From positions 198,472,664-198,536,663 of the forward strand of contig NC_133121.1 in the NCBI RefSeq assembly GCF_033568475.1: a stretch of DNA of 64,000 bases, in the 5' to 3' direction. Each line of letters opens with the position of its first letter. Position 1 is the stretch's first letter. The notes below the pieces were generated by a model. That model ran no database searches, had not been told where the DNA came from, and worked only from the letters and a program-made list of their open reading frames with translations. The position numbers and the translations under genes were made by a program. Below are positions 10,201 to 20,323 of this stretch, piece after piece. The stretch is from Henckelia pumila. Lineage: Eukaryota > Streptophyta > Magnoliopsida > Lamiales > Gesneriaceae.

Positions 10201-10716
10201 TTGTCTTTTTAAGTTATTCATTTGTATATTGGATTGAAATATTATTAATTATGATAATGTTAGATTTTATTATGTATTAGACGCATTAATTCTTTTAACT
10301 AACTTTTTTCCAAATAAATATTTATGATTTTTATATGGCTCACCCTTCTCTCTTGAAGTCTAGGAGCAGAGGACTTTTTCTGTAGCAACCACTTTTCAAG
10401 AATTATTTACTTACGCTTGATTTCTATTTTTGTGAATAATTTGTAATGTTTTACTATTTTTTGGAATGAATTTAAATGAATTGAGTGGGTAATCCATATC
10501 AATAATTTTGCATTTGAAAACAGTGTAGTGTGATTTGCCTAGCGTTTGGTTTTTGGTTCATCAGTTTTGATATGGTTAACCGCATCCTGGTGGTTCCGTG
10601 TTATTTGGGGTGTGACTAAATTCAACTCTTCCTCCGTGGAAGGACTGGTGGAATACCTGACAGGTGAGAAAGCTGTGCTGGAGAATCTTAGAGATGACTA
10701 TTATACCCACAAATGA
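4207..10716 (+). CDS. Conserved plant protein of unknown function, 166 aa, 4 exons
   Basis: Exons are 4207-4392, 4476-4557, 6451-6609 and 10643-10716. All junctions are GT-AG and phases agree (0, 1, 1), giving 501 nt and a TGA at 10714. The protein starts MASATFSGKGSIVGGGDEVY and ends LRDDYYTHK. I recognise it as a conserved small plant protein but cannot name a function. It has no signal peptide or membrane segment. A histidine at residue 50 (DLKHFMV) and a cysteine at residue 137 (FHDCRDY) stand in contexts that recall permuted papain-like folds (NlpC/P60, LRAT, PPPDE); this is a guess. Intron 2 is 1.9 kb and holds a MITE. Intron 3 is 4.0 kb and holds a solo LTR with a nested LINE piece. 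Exon 4 codes for only 24 residues and follows a weak acceptor, but it restores frame and matches the expected C-terminus. No lesion was seen. The start is the first ATG in frame; an AT-rich TATATAAATA lies about 40 bp upstream. Confidence 0.75.
4981..5284. mobile_element. GC-rich MITE in intron 2 of the 166-aa gene
   Basis: Terminal inverted repeats of 19 bp (AGGTGTCAAAATGGGCTAG on the left, one mismatch on the right) enclose about 300 bp of GC-rich sequence. Inside is a degenerate tandem duplication of about 125 bp, each unit containing AATAGGTG-GTTGGGTTGG and CCAACCCGC-TAAAAGGT. The flanks do not show a clear target duplication. The termini resemble hAT-derived MITEs. Confidence 0.65.
5285..6450. 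other. Rest of intron 2
   Basis: AT-rich intronic sequence. I see no element boundary or coding exon here. Small open frames at 6270-6629 only read into exon 3. Confidence 0.5.
7196..7352. promoter_or_regulatory. Cluster of TTCTAGAA (heat-shock-element-like) sites
   Basis: TTCTAGAA occurs at 7196-7203, 7305-7312, and twice in direct succession at 7335-7352 (TTCTAGAATGTTCTAGAA). The last is a perfect four-unit heat shock element (TTCnnGAAnnTTCnnGAA). Related TCTAGA sites lie at 7366 and 7399. Heat-responsive Copia LTRs are known to carry such arrays, so this may be the remnant of one. Activity is inferred only. Confidence 0.4.
7653..7702. repeat. Perfect 15-bp inverted repeat
   Basis: ACTTCACAACATGAT (7653-7667) and its exact complement (7688-7702) are separated by a 20-bp loop, immediately after the stop of the unexplained frame ending at 7650. 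Confidence 0.85.
8308..10095 (-). mobile_element. Solo LTR with TSD CAATT, interrupted by a LINE piece
   Basis: On the minus strand the unit starts TGTTGGGAAATC at 10095 and ends near 8308 with GGATTTATTCAACCCC-type sequence typical of plant Copia LTRs. CAATT flanks it on both sides (8303-8307 and 10096-10100). No internal region accompanies it, so it is a solo LTR left by LTR-LTR recombination. The body contains many TCAGTTGA and GACTGA motifs. Without the LINE insert its length is about 1.2 kb. It lies inside intron 3 of the 166-aa gene. The outer base pair at 8308 has decayed from TG to TA. Confidence 0.7.
8893..9470 (+). pseudogene. 5'-truncated LINE (L1) end with zinc-binding RT domain
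   Basis: The frame running from about 8899 to 9300 encodes the zf-RVT region found at the C-terminus of plant L1 reverse-transcriptase proteins: GRLPTCDLIQKRLPN, then LSPNWCVLCKQGGETQDH with the zinc-binding Cys-Cys-His arrangement, then a tryptophan-rich tail ending in a stop at 9298. A short 3' untranslated region ends in an A-rich tail at about 9463-9470. Everything upstream of the last 130 codons of the protein is missing, as expected for a 5'-truncated LINE. It sits inside the solo LTR. I could not define its target duplication. Confidence 0.7.
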
Positions 10717-10821
10717 GATGCAGAAGAGTATTTACTTATCTTGTAATAATAACTTGGCAACAATTATAAATTTTCTCATTGATTGACTTTCATTAATTGC
10801 ACCGTTGATTGTATTTCAAAG

Positions 10822-10859
<38 letters not shown>

Positions 10860-11600
10860 TACATACTCAATGGAGTCGAGGGGTTCCAGTTATCGAATCT
10901 CCGGGTACGACCATCTACTTGTGTTCTATTAGGTTTATTTTATTTTGTTTATTTTTTCACCATGTTCCATTAGGTTTTTACCGATGCAAATACGTGCTCA
11001 TATGACAGGAGACCATGTGTTTGCATCTCCAGGATACAACACTACCTTAATTTCTATTGATAGTGAAATTATAAATGATGTATTTGGGGAGCTGCTCCAT
11101 TGAGCTCGTACTTCTGTGAAAGCGGTTTATAATATGAAATCATGTATTTGCTTGGTCCAAGGAGAAAAAAATAAAAATGAGGTTTTTGTGTATTAACAAT
11201 AATCTACCTATCAACAAGTCATGCATCTAACCACAAAGAAATTGCTTGCATAGACCTTTTGAAATCCTTAATTTAGGCATGTATCCGTTGGAGTATTCGT
11301 GTAAAAAGGAAAAGAAAATTAGTATAATAGTAAGTGCACTGAGAATGTGAGGGAGTGACAAAAAATGTGGGAATGGTACTTGATCGAAAAACGAAAAAAA
11401 CCCGATAATATAAATTAAAATATCGTTTCGAACCGATAAATTTCTCATCAGTTATATATATATATATATATAAAGGTAGGAAGAAAATATGGTATATGAT
11501 ATATATAGACACAATCCTAAAAAATTGGTGTCCAAAAATGAAAATTGAAAATAAAAATACAGTACTGGAAGGTATTCATGATTTGGTGAAAGAAAACAAT
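10717..11600. other. Intergenic region between the 166-aa gene and the polygalacturonase
   Basis: Contains the 3' flank of the 166-aa gene, a 34-base T tract at 10825-10858 followed by TATCGAATCTCCGGG, which loosely resembles a tRNA-type B box, and then AT-rich sequence. A SINE in this place is possible but not shown. The two genes are convergent here. Confidence 0.4.
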
Positions 11601-11602
11601 AT

Positions 11603-12992
11603 TTAAGCAGATTGCTTAACAGCAGGGACGCACAATGGTGGATTCTGTTTGCCGGTGAAGCTAGGCTTGACATTGTTACATCTGGTGGTGATAGGGCCGA
11701 GTGTTCCGTCGTATTTAAGATCGATGTTGCCCACCTGAACATTTTCACAAGGCTTAGTCTTGCTGCAGACGAGTGTCACCGCGACCGGATCATTTGTGGT
11801 GCCCCTGATTCTGTCGATTTTCACATTGCTGATCTTCACGAGCGATGGAGTCTGCATGTGTATGCATGATTAATCAATCAATGGAAAAAAAAAGAGATAA
11901 CAGGTAGCGTGTGATCGATAATTAAGTTAGAGGAAGGGTACGCGCGTACGTCGAGTTTGCAGAGGTTGTGTGGGCAATATTCTTGATCTATGACAATGGG
12001 GTACGTAACTTTCTTCATGATAAGGTCTTCAAACCGCAGATTGGTGACCTGCAAAGTGGCAGGAGCGGAGGGCCACGTTTTGATCCTAACCCCGTTCTGT
12101 GTGCCGAGGAAGGTGCAGTTGTTGACGTAGATCCCCACGACATCCTTCTCTGTTGTGAACTTGCCCAAGCTTCCGACGCTGATCCCATGACCGGGCCCGC
12201 AGATCACGTTTTGGATGTGGACTTGCTCGGTTCCGTCACCTATGGATACACAGTCGTCTCCTGTTTTTATGACCGAATTGGTGACGTTGATCAGCTTGGA
12301 ACGTGCTATATGGATGCCGTCGGTGTTTGGACTGTCACCGGGTGCAGAAATCGTGAAGCGGAGGAATGTCACGTTGTAGCAGCCTATGACGTTTACGTGG
12401 AAGTTTTTGCTGTCCTTTGTGGTCACGTCTTTGATGGTTGAGTTGGTGATGAAGTTGAAGCTCAGGTTCTACAAGCAAGCAAGCATATATATATATATTT
12501 AACTTAAAGTTATAAGAGAGAAAATAAATTAAGTAATTAATATCATGCATGTTGAAAGGAATTAATTAATTTAATTTGTAGCAGCCTACCAATGGAAGTT
12601 TGACGCAGTGTTGGTTCTTGTGACAATCGTTCCTCTTCCATGCTTCATGTCCTCGGCCGTCGAATACTCCGCCGCCGGAAAGAGTGAAATTGTCGAGATA
12701 ATTGATGGTCACCCACTCCCCTTGTTTATTAGGCATTTGAGTTGGATCCAATGGAGCTTTCAAAATGCCTTCCACCTTCAGCTCAATAGGTGCCTTATTA
12801 GGTCCAACCAATTTTGCTTGCTTCAAAGACCATGTTCCTTTTGGAATCCAAACTCTGCTTGGAATTGGTGATGCACATGCCTCCTTCCAAGCACCCAATA
12901 ACGCCTGCATATATATATATATATATATTACCCATGCATTCGTTTTTTGATTAATTGAAATTAATTTATTAATATTCATCGTGATCATGATC

Positions 12993-13041
<49 letters not shown>

Positions 13042-13182
13042 CGCAAGTACCTGACTTATATCTGCATTCGGTTTGGCACCAAACCTCCTCACGTCGAAGA
13101 CTTTCATCTGCGCATTGCCATTGACAATGCATGCCAAGAATGACCAAAAAAAGAGAATTTTGCAAATGAATGTTGGAGCCAT
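11603..13182 (-). CDS. GH28 polygalacturonase, exopolygalacturonase-like, 404 aa
   Basis: Four exons, in coding order 13182-13051, 12904-12590, 12468-11950 and 11851-11603, sum to 1215 nt with a TAA stop. All introns are GT-AG and all junctions are phase 0. The protein starts MAPTFICKILFFWSFLACIV, a clear signal peptide cleaved near residue 24, so it is secreted to the cell wall, where family members hydrolyse alpha-1,4-galacturonan of pectin. All GH28 motifs are present: NTDG at 197-200, DD at 220-221 within GDDCVSIG, GHG at 242-244 and RIK at 277-279. The overall sequence and the phase of introns suit the pollen-type exopolygalacturonase clade; endo versus exo action is inferred. Intron 1 holds a long AT microsatellite. 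A TATA box lies 136 bp upstream of the ATG. No lesion was seen, so the gene is probably functional. Confidence 0.9.
12995..13034. repeat. AT dinucleotide microsatellite in polygalacturonase intron 1
   Basis: About 20 AT units, just downstream of the exon 1 donor site. A shorter AT run at 12908-12928 is in the same intron. Confidence 0.9.
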
Positions 13183-13317
13183 TTTTATTATTTTTATTTT
13201 TATTATTTTGCTTTTTTTCTAATTTTTTTTTTTTTACGTACAAATACAAATACAAATATAAATATATATGTATATATATGTATAGAGATATATATGTATT
13301 TCTTGGAATCTTCAGCA

Positions 13318-13325
13318 TATTTATA
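13318..13325 (-). promoter_or_regulatory. TATA box of the polygalacturonase gene
   Basis: TATAAATA on the minus strand (in GTTATAAATATGC), 136 bp upstream of the ATG at 13182. Position and sequence fit a plant core promoter. The transcript would then have a leader of about 100 bases containing many AT-rich repeats. Confidence 0.5.
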
Positions 13326-13329
13326 ACGA

Positions 13330-13858
13330 TATGAAGGCAAAGTTGAGAGCCACAAAGCATGCCCTACCATTCATGTAATTTGTGTTTTTAGGAGGCTAAG
13401 AATATTTATTCGGGTCTTGTTTAAGTTATCCACCAAGAAAATATGTTGGTAAATAATTATGTCAGAATGATCTTATGGATGTTAACACAATTATCCGAAT
13501 AAATTAATGACTTCGTTTGAATAACAACTTTAAAACGTTTTTATAAAACTGTTTTCCAAAAAATTTTTGTAAAATATTTTAGAAGTAGTTTTAAGAATAA
13601 ATATGTTTTTGGACAATCCTTTTATAAAAATGTTTTTATAGTTAAAATGATGTTTGAAAAACTATATATTTTAGAAAAACTATTTTAAAGTTATAAATAA
13701 TTAAGAAGGTGTTTGGAATTTTGGACAGCTATTTCATAAAAAAAAATTAATGTTAATTTTTTTTCCTTATTTTTTGTCTTGTTTGCGATTGAATTTTTTT
13801 ATATGTCTGTTATTGATTTTATATTTCTTTTTATTTTCTCATTTAATGCACTATATAT
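13330..13858. other. Upstream region of the polygalacturonase
   Basis: AT-rich sequence. I see no conserved motif or element boundary beyond repeated AAAACTATTTTA-like stretches. Confidence 0.4.
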
Positions 13859-13861
13859 TAA

Positions 13862-14200
13862 GGGAGTGTTTGCAATAGATTGTGCTTTTGTAAAAGTGAT
13901 TAATTTATAAATTATAAAAAAGTTAAGAAAAATCAAAAGTTGGTAGTGTTTGAAAACAAATATGAGAATCTAAAAATCAAAGTTGGGTAGTGTTTGATAA
14001 ATAAGTGATTAGAGTGATTTTAACAATGACCTTCTTATTAGAATCACTTTTGGAGAATCATAATCACCACATGACTAGCTTTTGGATTTCAATTAAGTTA
14101 AGCATAAACTAACACATAATCTAGGTTTAAAAAACACAAAAATAATTTTTTTAAGCTAAAAGCTAACAATCACTTTTTTTTAGTGATTGCAAACACTCCC
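13862..14200. mobile_element. 339-bp Tourist-like MITE, TSD TAA
   Basis: Terminal inverted repeat GGGAGTGTTTGCAA at both ends, flanked by TAA at 13859-13861 and 14201-14203. The GGG-GTGTTTG terminus and the 3-bp T-A-A target duplication fit PIF/Harbinger-derived MITEs. The inside is AT-rich and non-coding. Confidence 0.75.
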
Positions 14201-14203
14201 TAA

Positions 14204-14868
14204 AATATATGTATATAATTTAAAACATGTAAATTCTCGTTTAATGTTGAAAGCAAAAAACATAACCATATATATGCATTAAATATATAAATTTAAAACC
14301 TACAAATTTCAAATAAATTGTTGAAAGCATAAAGACATACTTTATAATGATAAAATTTTTTAACAACTTGATCTTAATGTATTCCATATTTCAGTTGCTA
14401 TGGCAATTCAATAATTATTTCATAAAATGCATAAAAGAATTGATACACTTTATTAATATTTTTGACTATATTTATATAAACTCCGTGACCAGTGAATAGA
14501 TCAAATGCTGGTCGATATTGAAAAGCTTACATGAATCATAGCAAATCAATCCAAAACCAGAAAATCAATGTATGCAAACGAATTTTTTTGGCCAAATTCA
14601 AATAAAAATTCAACAAAAACAAAAATATAATATCATACAAGTCCAAATTTAAATAAAAGTCAACAAAAATTAACTTCATAAAGTCTACATTTCTAGTGAC
14701 ATAAACAAAATCGTAACTTCATAAGCTACATTAAAATCTAATGACTCAAAATCCAAGAATATCTACGTGTTCGAGTCCTTGTTTTGTGCTACTAGTTGCC
14801 CAAAACTAGTAGATAAACTAGATTGTGAATTAAGTGTGATCTTCACAGGTGAAAAATACCAACATAGT
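14204..14868. other. Intergenic AT-rich sequence
   Basis: Nothing recognisable. A 15-base string AACTCCGTGACCAGT at 14480-14494 is also present at 465-479 beside the CACTA-like end. Confidence 0.4.
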
Positions 14869-15060
14869 TGTAGTGACTCGCACTGTGATCGCTTGCTAAT
14901 CAAACTAAGCATGCAATAATCTTAATAAAAACATAATCAGGTTAAACTGCGGAAACTGATAAAGTTATACAATCCCAAAAGAAGAAAATATTTATTTTGA
15001 AAAACTTCCATAATATAAAATCAAGACAAGCTTAATCAAAAGAGATGATATGCATATCAG
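14869..15060 (+). mobile_element. Possible Gypsy LTR fragment
   Basis: Starts TGTAGTGACTCG and continues with AAGCATGCAATAA and CTGCGGAAACT, the same order of motifs as the start of the LTR at 42886 (TGTAGCGACCCG, AAGCATGCATTAA, CTGCGGAATACT). Similarity fades after about 190 bp. Assignment rests on this shared layout only. Confidence 0.35.
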
Positions 15061-15849
15061 TTATTATAAATATATTGTCTTAGTTGATTTATTTTCCTCC
15101 AATCAACTATGAAGATAGATGATTTTAAGAATAAACGCGTTAATATATGGGGATATTTACAACATATTGTGTAATATATTATGCCAACTGATTATGTGTT
15201 GTGCGCAGAAAATGCACTACATTAAATATCTCAAAAAGATTGTAAATATGTTGAAAATAATTTGGATCTTATGATTTTGTATTTTGAACTATGAGGTTTT
15301 TATGACACAAATTCTCATTTGTTAACATTGTAAAACAATGTTTTCAACATTAAGGGGGAGAAATAGAAGTTACAAGAATATTTTTGAGATCGCTCCTAAT
15401 GAAAAAGAAAGTGAACATAATGTTCAAAGTTTAAATCTCAAAATATATTGTTTGATCTTGTGTGTAAGATCGTTTATACTATTTAGCTTCATTTATGTTC
15501 ATGTTGAACAATGTATATAAATTGTCTTTAGTGACGAAGAACCCCTTTAAAAAAAAGAGTAATATCTCAACGTGAAAAAAATAATGGAGTCTGGTCGTTA
15601 TGAAAGAAATTGATATCCTGCAGGACCATATCTTATATTACTTGCAAATAAATAAAAAAGGATGCTAGAAACGTGAACGACCAATTATTTCAATGAATTC
15701 AATTTGGATTATGTTATTCTTGAAGAATAACAAGTATATTAAAATATGAGATTGCACACATTATTTGGGATCGAAATGATATAATCATTAATGTGTTTTT
15801 GCTATTATGCAAAATAATGACTATTTTGAACTACAATTTTGTAGAGATT
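15061..15849. other. AT-rich sequence leading into the Copia 3' end
   Basis: Contains a GGGGGAG purine run at 15353-15359 like those near Copia 3' ends. No translated similarity to Copia proteins survives, so it may be a strongly decayed Copia internal region. Confidence 0.3.
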
Positions 15850-16579
15850 TAGCCAAAGTTGTACTCTTTTTCCCTTATCTATGATTTTTTGCACGTGATT
15901 TTTCATAAAAAAGTTTTTAATGAGTCAATTGACAAATATCTATAGATGTCGTACTCTTTTTCCTTCACTAGGATTTTGTCACACTTGATTTTTTTCTAAT
16001 AAGGTTTTAATGAGGCGCATATCGTCTGGAAGACATTCAAAGAAAGTATCTATTGCCGTAGTTTTTTTTCCTTCGTTTAGATTTTTTCCACTGAGTTTTA
16101 CTTTCAAGGTTTTAACGAGGTAGCTCTTGAGTCCCGATGAAGTTTTCAAGCATCCATCTTGCCAAATTAAGATTTTGAAGAATCTGTTGCCGAGAAAATA
16201 ATCATATAACAGAGAATGTTATAAATATATTGTTATTATAGATTATCATCTTTATCTTTGTAGATTTGAAAGATTTGTAACTATTCAAGATAAATATGCC
16301 AAAATAATATCTATAAATATGTATTCTATTATTTTTTTCTTACAAATAGGGGTGATTGAATTCAATAAAATTAAATCTGAGTATTGACTCATAAATTTTC
16401 TTTTGTTTCATAAATTCTCTCTTACTCGTTTTTCTATTTCTCTCATGATTTATAACACTAAAAATATTATTAAAAAAGAACGGCATGAATCAGAAAAGAA
16501 GTATGATAAAAATGACTGGCGACAACTATGAAATATTAAGATTTTATAAGTACACAATGTCAAAATTATAATTAAAAAC
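15850..16579 (+). mobile_element. Copia 3' end with 241-bp LTR, second copy
   Basis: Begins with the repeated ACTCTTTTTCCTTC-AGGTTTT units found downstream of pol in many plant Copia elements (15860, 15950, 16060), followed by AACGAGGTAGCTC. The LTR-like block lies at 16217-16457. From 16115 on it repeats the first 465 bp of the window with only a few substitutions. No coding sequence remains. Confidence 0.6.
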
Positions 16580-16871
16580 ATTAAAAAAAAAAAAAAGAAC
16601 AAAAACAAAAGCTAAACAAATCATCACAATCTTGCTTATAGCTTTTGATTAACAAGTATATATAGAAGTTGAAACAAAAGAAAATATTCACAAACACCAC
16701 ACAGACACTAGCTTTCACCAAATTAGAATCAAATAAGTAGTTTGTAAAAGATCTCTCTTAAACACCCCAAAGTGCTTGGCAGATTGAGCTGTTGTCGGAA
16801 GGCTGCCATTGATGAGAAGTCATCAAATCAAACATAAATAAATATCCAAATTAAAAGTAAAACATAATTGT

Positions 16872-18590
16872 TCAAGACAAAAGCTTCCCCACAAAGGGAC
16901 GAGCCTTGCAATAGGCTACTAATGGTTGTGCCTTGGGCATAGTCAATCCAGGACCTTCCACCATGTCAATCTCATTCTCCCCAATTCTTTCCCATTCAAA
17001 ACATTGGATAACAGATCCCAATCCTAATCCCACCATACGTAACGCTAGTCCCTCCCCCGGGCACCCGGAGCCAAACGGCATAAATTTGAACCCGTCCCTG
17101 CTTCCCTCCACCCCTTCAAATCTCTCGGGCACAAACTTCCTAGGATCCTCCCAATATTTGGGATCATTCTGGTATCGCCCACATGTTGACTAAAAGCATC
17201 GTGTTTGCCGGAACGTGATAGCCTCCAACCATGCATTGCTCCGATGATTCGTGGGGGACTAGCAGAGGGCCAGCAGGGTACATTCTCATGGTTTCGTTTA
17301 TAATGCAGCGCAGGTAAGGGAGATTCGATAAGTCTGACTCATTGATCAAACGATCGCGTCCTACGTGGTGTTCGATTTCCATCTGCGCCTTTTCCAAGAC
17401 TCGAGAATGGCTGAGCAGAAGGGATAGTGCCCATTCACTTGTTGCTGCTGAAGTATCTGTCCCCGCTGCCAGTAAATTCTGTTGCATATATAAAGAGTAT
17501 ATATACATGCATATATGTTCATGAAGTTAATTAATCATGGATGGATGGATGGAATAACGAACACCATGTATATATATATCAGATTATGTGTAAATAAGAA
17601 AATTTCAACTCATGCCAATATTCACAAATTTTGGAACATATTGTTAAATCAGAAAATTAAAAGGATGTTGGAGCTATCACAAATTATCATGAGTTGTGTT
17701 AGAATTTGTGGAGTTGATTACGATCTCTTATGTACTTAACATTTTCAAACATGGAAAAAGTTAAAAAGGGATAACTCACGAGCATTAGGATTCTTATCAT
17801 CTGATCAGTATAATACTCTGCTTCTTTCTCCTGCAGTCCCAATAACATCTCAATCATCGTCTCCAGTTTTTTCCCTTCACTCCTCATTCTTTCCACCAGT
17901 TGTTGCATAAACGAATCCCTCTTCTTCTGCAACTCCACCAGTTTCCCCTCCAGCCCTCAAACCCGGCAAGAAATCGGCCATATTCGAGGCGCCGCCGTAC
18001 CGGAAAGTCTCAGACACCATGTCTCTCAACTGCTTCGCCTGCTCTATCTCCTCGCCGTAATACCTCTTCCCAGCAATCATCCTCATCATCACGTTCATCA
18101 CCGTCTCGAAGAACACGCTCTTCATATCCACCGCAGCCGATGAATCATGGATCTCGCCTCGTCGGCCCGGATCCCTTGAAGCATTTGAAGCCTGCGCGTC
18201 GACAGAAGGTCGATGGATGAGATCTTACGGAGGTTCCTCCAGTGGTCCCCGTAGGAACTCCAGCCAATGGACATGTAGGTGTTTCCAGGCGAGTAACCGG
18301 GGACGGTTGGCGAAGATGATTTCGTTTTTGGTGAGACATTCCTCCGCGGCCGAGGGGGAGGACACAAGGAGTACACGGCGGCAGCCCAACTTGAGGAGAA
18401 GTATTGGGGCGCCATAGTTATCGGAAACTTTGGCCAAAGATCGGTGGAGGTGGAGATGGAGATGGCCGAGAATGGGTAAGGTCACGGCGGGGCTGGGCGG
18501 AAGGTTTCTGATTCTGTTGAAGAATCGTGTGGTAAAGAGGAAGACAGCAACTATTATTGTAACGTACAGCAACCAAAATTGAGTATCCAT
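16872..18590 (-). pseudogene. Cytochrome P450 pseudogene, CYP81-like
   Basis: Exon 1 runs 18590 to 17780 and exon 2 runs 17478 to 16872, separated by a GT-AG intron at the position usual for CYP81 genes. It starts MDTQFWLLYV with a membrane anchor and a proline-rich hinge (LPPSP). The I-helix ([14 protein letters not shown]), the K-helix ETMR motif and the C-terminal region are recognisable. At least four lesions break the frame: near 18290 (after NRPRLL), near 18130 (a small deletion before MDMKSVFFE), near 17950 (after FLPGLR) and near 17178 (one extra base after MWAI). The haem loop reads PFGSG directly followed by CPGEG, so three residues including the conserved arginine of FxxGxRxC are missing. 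CYP81 enzymes are ER-bound monooxygenases of specialised metabolism, often isoflavone or lignan hydroxylases. This copy cannot make an active enzyme unless several base errors lie in the assembly. Confidence 0.85.
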
Positions 18591-18685
18591 TATGAGACGG
18601 CGTAGTGAAGAAGGTACACCGTGGATGTAACAACTAACAATATGTGTGAGTAACACTTTTGTAAGACACCAGTCAACCCTACCTA

Positions 18686-18693
18686 TATTTATA
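18686..18693 (-). promoter_or_regulatory. TATA box upstream of the P450 pseudogene
   Basis: TATAAATA on the minus strand, 96 bp upstream of the ATG at 18590. The promoter may have outlived the coding sequence. Confidence 0.45.
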
Positions 18694-18749
18694 ATAATAA
18701 GTAATATTTTTGGCATTGCGGATTCGATTTTCGTGTGGAGCATATTTCT

Positions 18750-18914
18750 CATTGAAATATTTGGGGGTATGCTTTGGGGGTTGGACCATGTTGTTCCCTC
18801 CCTCATGTCTCTGCCTACTCGTGCACATCCCTCGATTTAACCCCGCATGTGTCAATGGGCCTCTGACTCATGTGGGATGGGGTCCCCTTCGGGGTCAACC
18901 TTTTTTTTTTTTTC
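18750..18914 (+). other. Possible SINE ending in poly-T
   Basis: GC-richer stretch with CTCGATTTAACCCC, which distantly recalls a tRNA B box, a CCCCTTCGGGG hairpin at 18888-18898 and a run of 13 T after GTCAACC. Some plant SINEs end in T runs. No target duplication was defined, so this is only a suggestion. Confidence 0.25.
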
Positions 18915-19725
18915 AAGTAATACTTTTGACATAAATTGTAATAATTTTTAATGGATAACCCATACAAGAGACTCGTCTCATAAAAATGATCATTGAGATC
19001 GTTTCATTGGAGTTTTTTCCATGTGTAATTAGTAGCTAGCATTTTATTTCTACTAGCAAATAAGCATACACAATTTGGGTGATATAATAAAAAGAGAAAT
19101 GAGTGTGATTGAGATTTGGGTGGAAAATAAAAAAATGTGAAAATGTGGAGAAGTTAGGTAATGAGAAGTGAGATGATGTGATGATAGTTTAGATATTTTA
19201 AAAAACAGAGATAAGACATCAATTAGTTATGTCAATCTTTAATAAATAGTAAAAGATTTGTGCTTTGGTTAGTGAATGTGTATTTTTCAATTTTCATAAC
19301 TCATGACTTCAATTTCGCTACAATAATTTTGGTTTGTGGATCACTTGATTAGCATTGTTTACTCAATACATACCAAGATTCGTCATCAATAAAATAGTAA
19401 TAATAATAAAACAATATTTTATCTTTTAACACTTTCTTCTCAAACTTTTTTCAAAAGTATAAATAAGTGAAACAATAGTTTATCTTTCAAAAATAAAAAT
19501 CATATTTAACTTTACTATTTAATTAATCAATTTAATAAAAATACGTATTTAATATCCTTATGATGTCGATAGATTAAATAATAAATTTTTATGACAATTG
19601 ACAACAGGCCAGTGGTAGTTGGAAAGAGTGATGTCATGCAAATTAACGATAACAAATTCGTCTTTGACAAAAAAAATTTAAGTGGCATGGGTTTGTTTTA
19701 TCTTACTTTTTACTATTTTATAACG
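18915..19725. other. Intergenic AT-rich sequence
   Basis: No gene, RNA or element boundary was seen. Confidence 0.5.
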
Positions 19726-19733
19726 CCTCCATT

Positions 19734-20315
19734 TAGGGATGGCAACGGGAGGGTTTGGCTAAACCCCAGACCCGTCCCGCCTTCTTTTGGACCTGCCTCG
19801 ACCCTCCTCGCGAACCTGGCAGGTTTAATTCGAGTTAAACTCGTTGGATCCGTCAGAAATTAAATAATTTTAAATTTATTAAATTAAAAAATATAAAATT
19901 AACAAAAATAATTTAATTTAATTTCAAATACATATTGATAGTATTTAAAACAAAAAAAATATTTTGATCAATTTGTAATTAATTAATAATTATTAACAAA
20001 AAAATATTATAATGATACATTTTTATACTAAATCTATCATAATAAAATAAATTGATTTCAATCCAATAATATTATACACTAAAATTATGGATAAACTATT
20101 AATTATTTAGTATAAAAATATGATTATATATTATTAATATTACATATATATTTTATATTTATATATATACATGTACATTTTAAATTTATATATACATATA
20201 TACATGGCGGGGCGGGTCTGGGGCGGGTTTCGGGTTTGGTGGACCCGTTTAGGCGGGTCTATACCCGCCCCACCGGGGCAGGTTTGATGCGGAACCCGAC
20301 CCATTGCCATCCCTA
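19734..20315. mobile_element. 582-bp hAT-like MITE with 8-bp TSD
   Basis: Termini TAGGGATGGCAACGGG and (right, complemented) TAGGGATGGCAATGGG form an inverted repeat. They are flanked by CCTCCATT (19726-19733) and CCTCCACC (20316-20323), an 8-bp target duplication with two changes. Both ends are GC-rich with repeated GGGCGGGT-type units; the middle 340 bp are AT-rich. An 8-bp duplication fits the hAT superfamily. There is no transposase. Confidence 0.75.
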
Positions 20316-20323
20316 CCTCCACC

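Noticed and set aside
10825-10900. tRNA gene or SINE next to the 34-base T tract
   Set aside because: Only a loose B-box-like string is present; no A box, cloverleaf or target duplication could be made out.
11968-12441. 157-codon plus-strand open frame
   Set aside because: It is the antisense shadow of polygalacturonase exon 3, which has all catalytic motifs on the minus strand.
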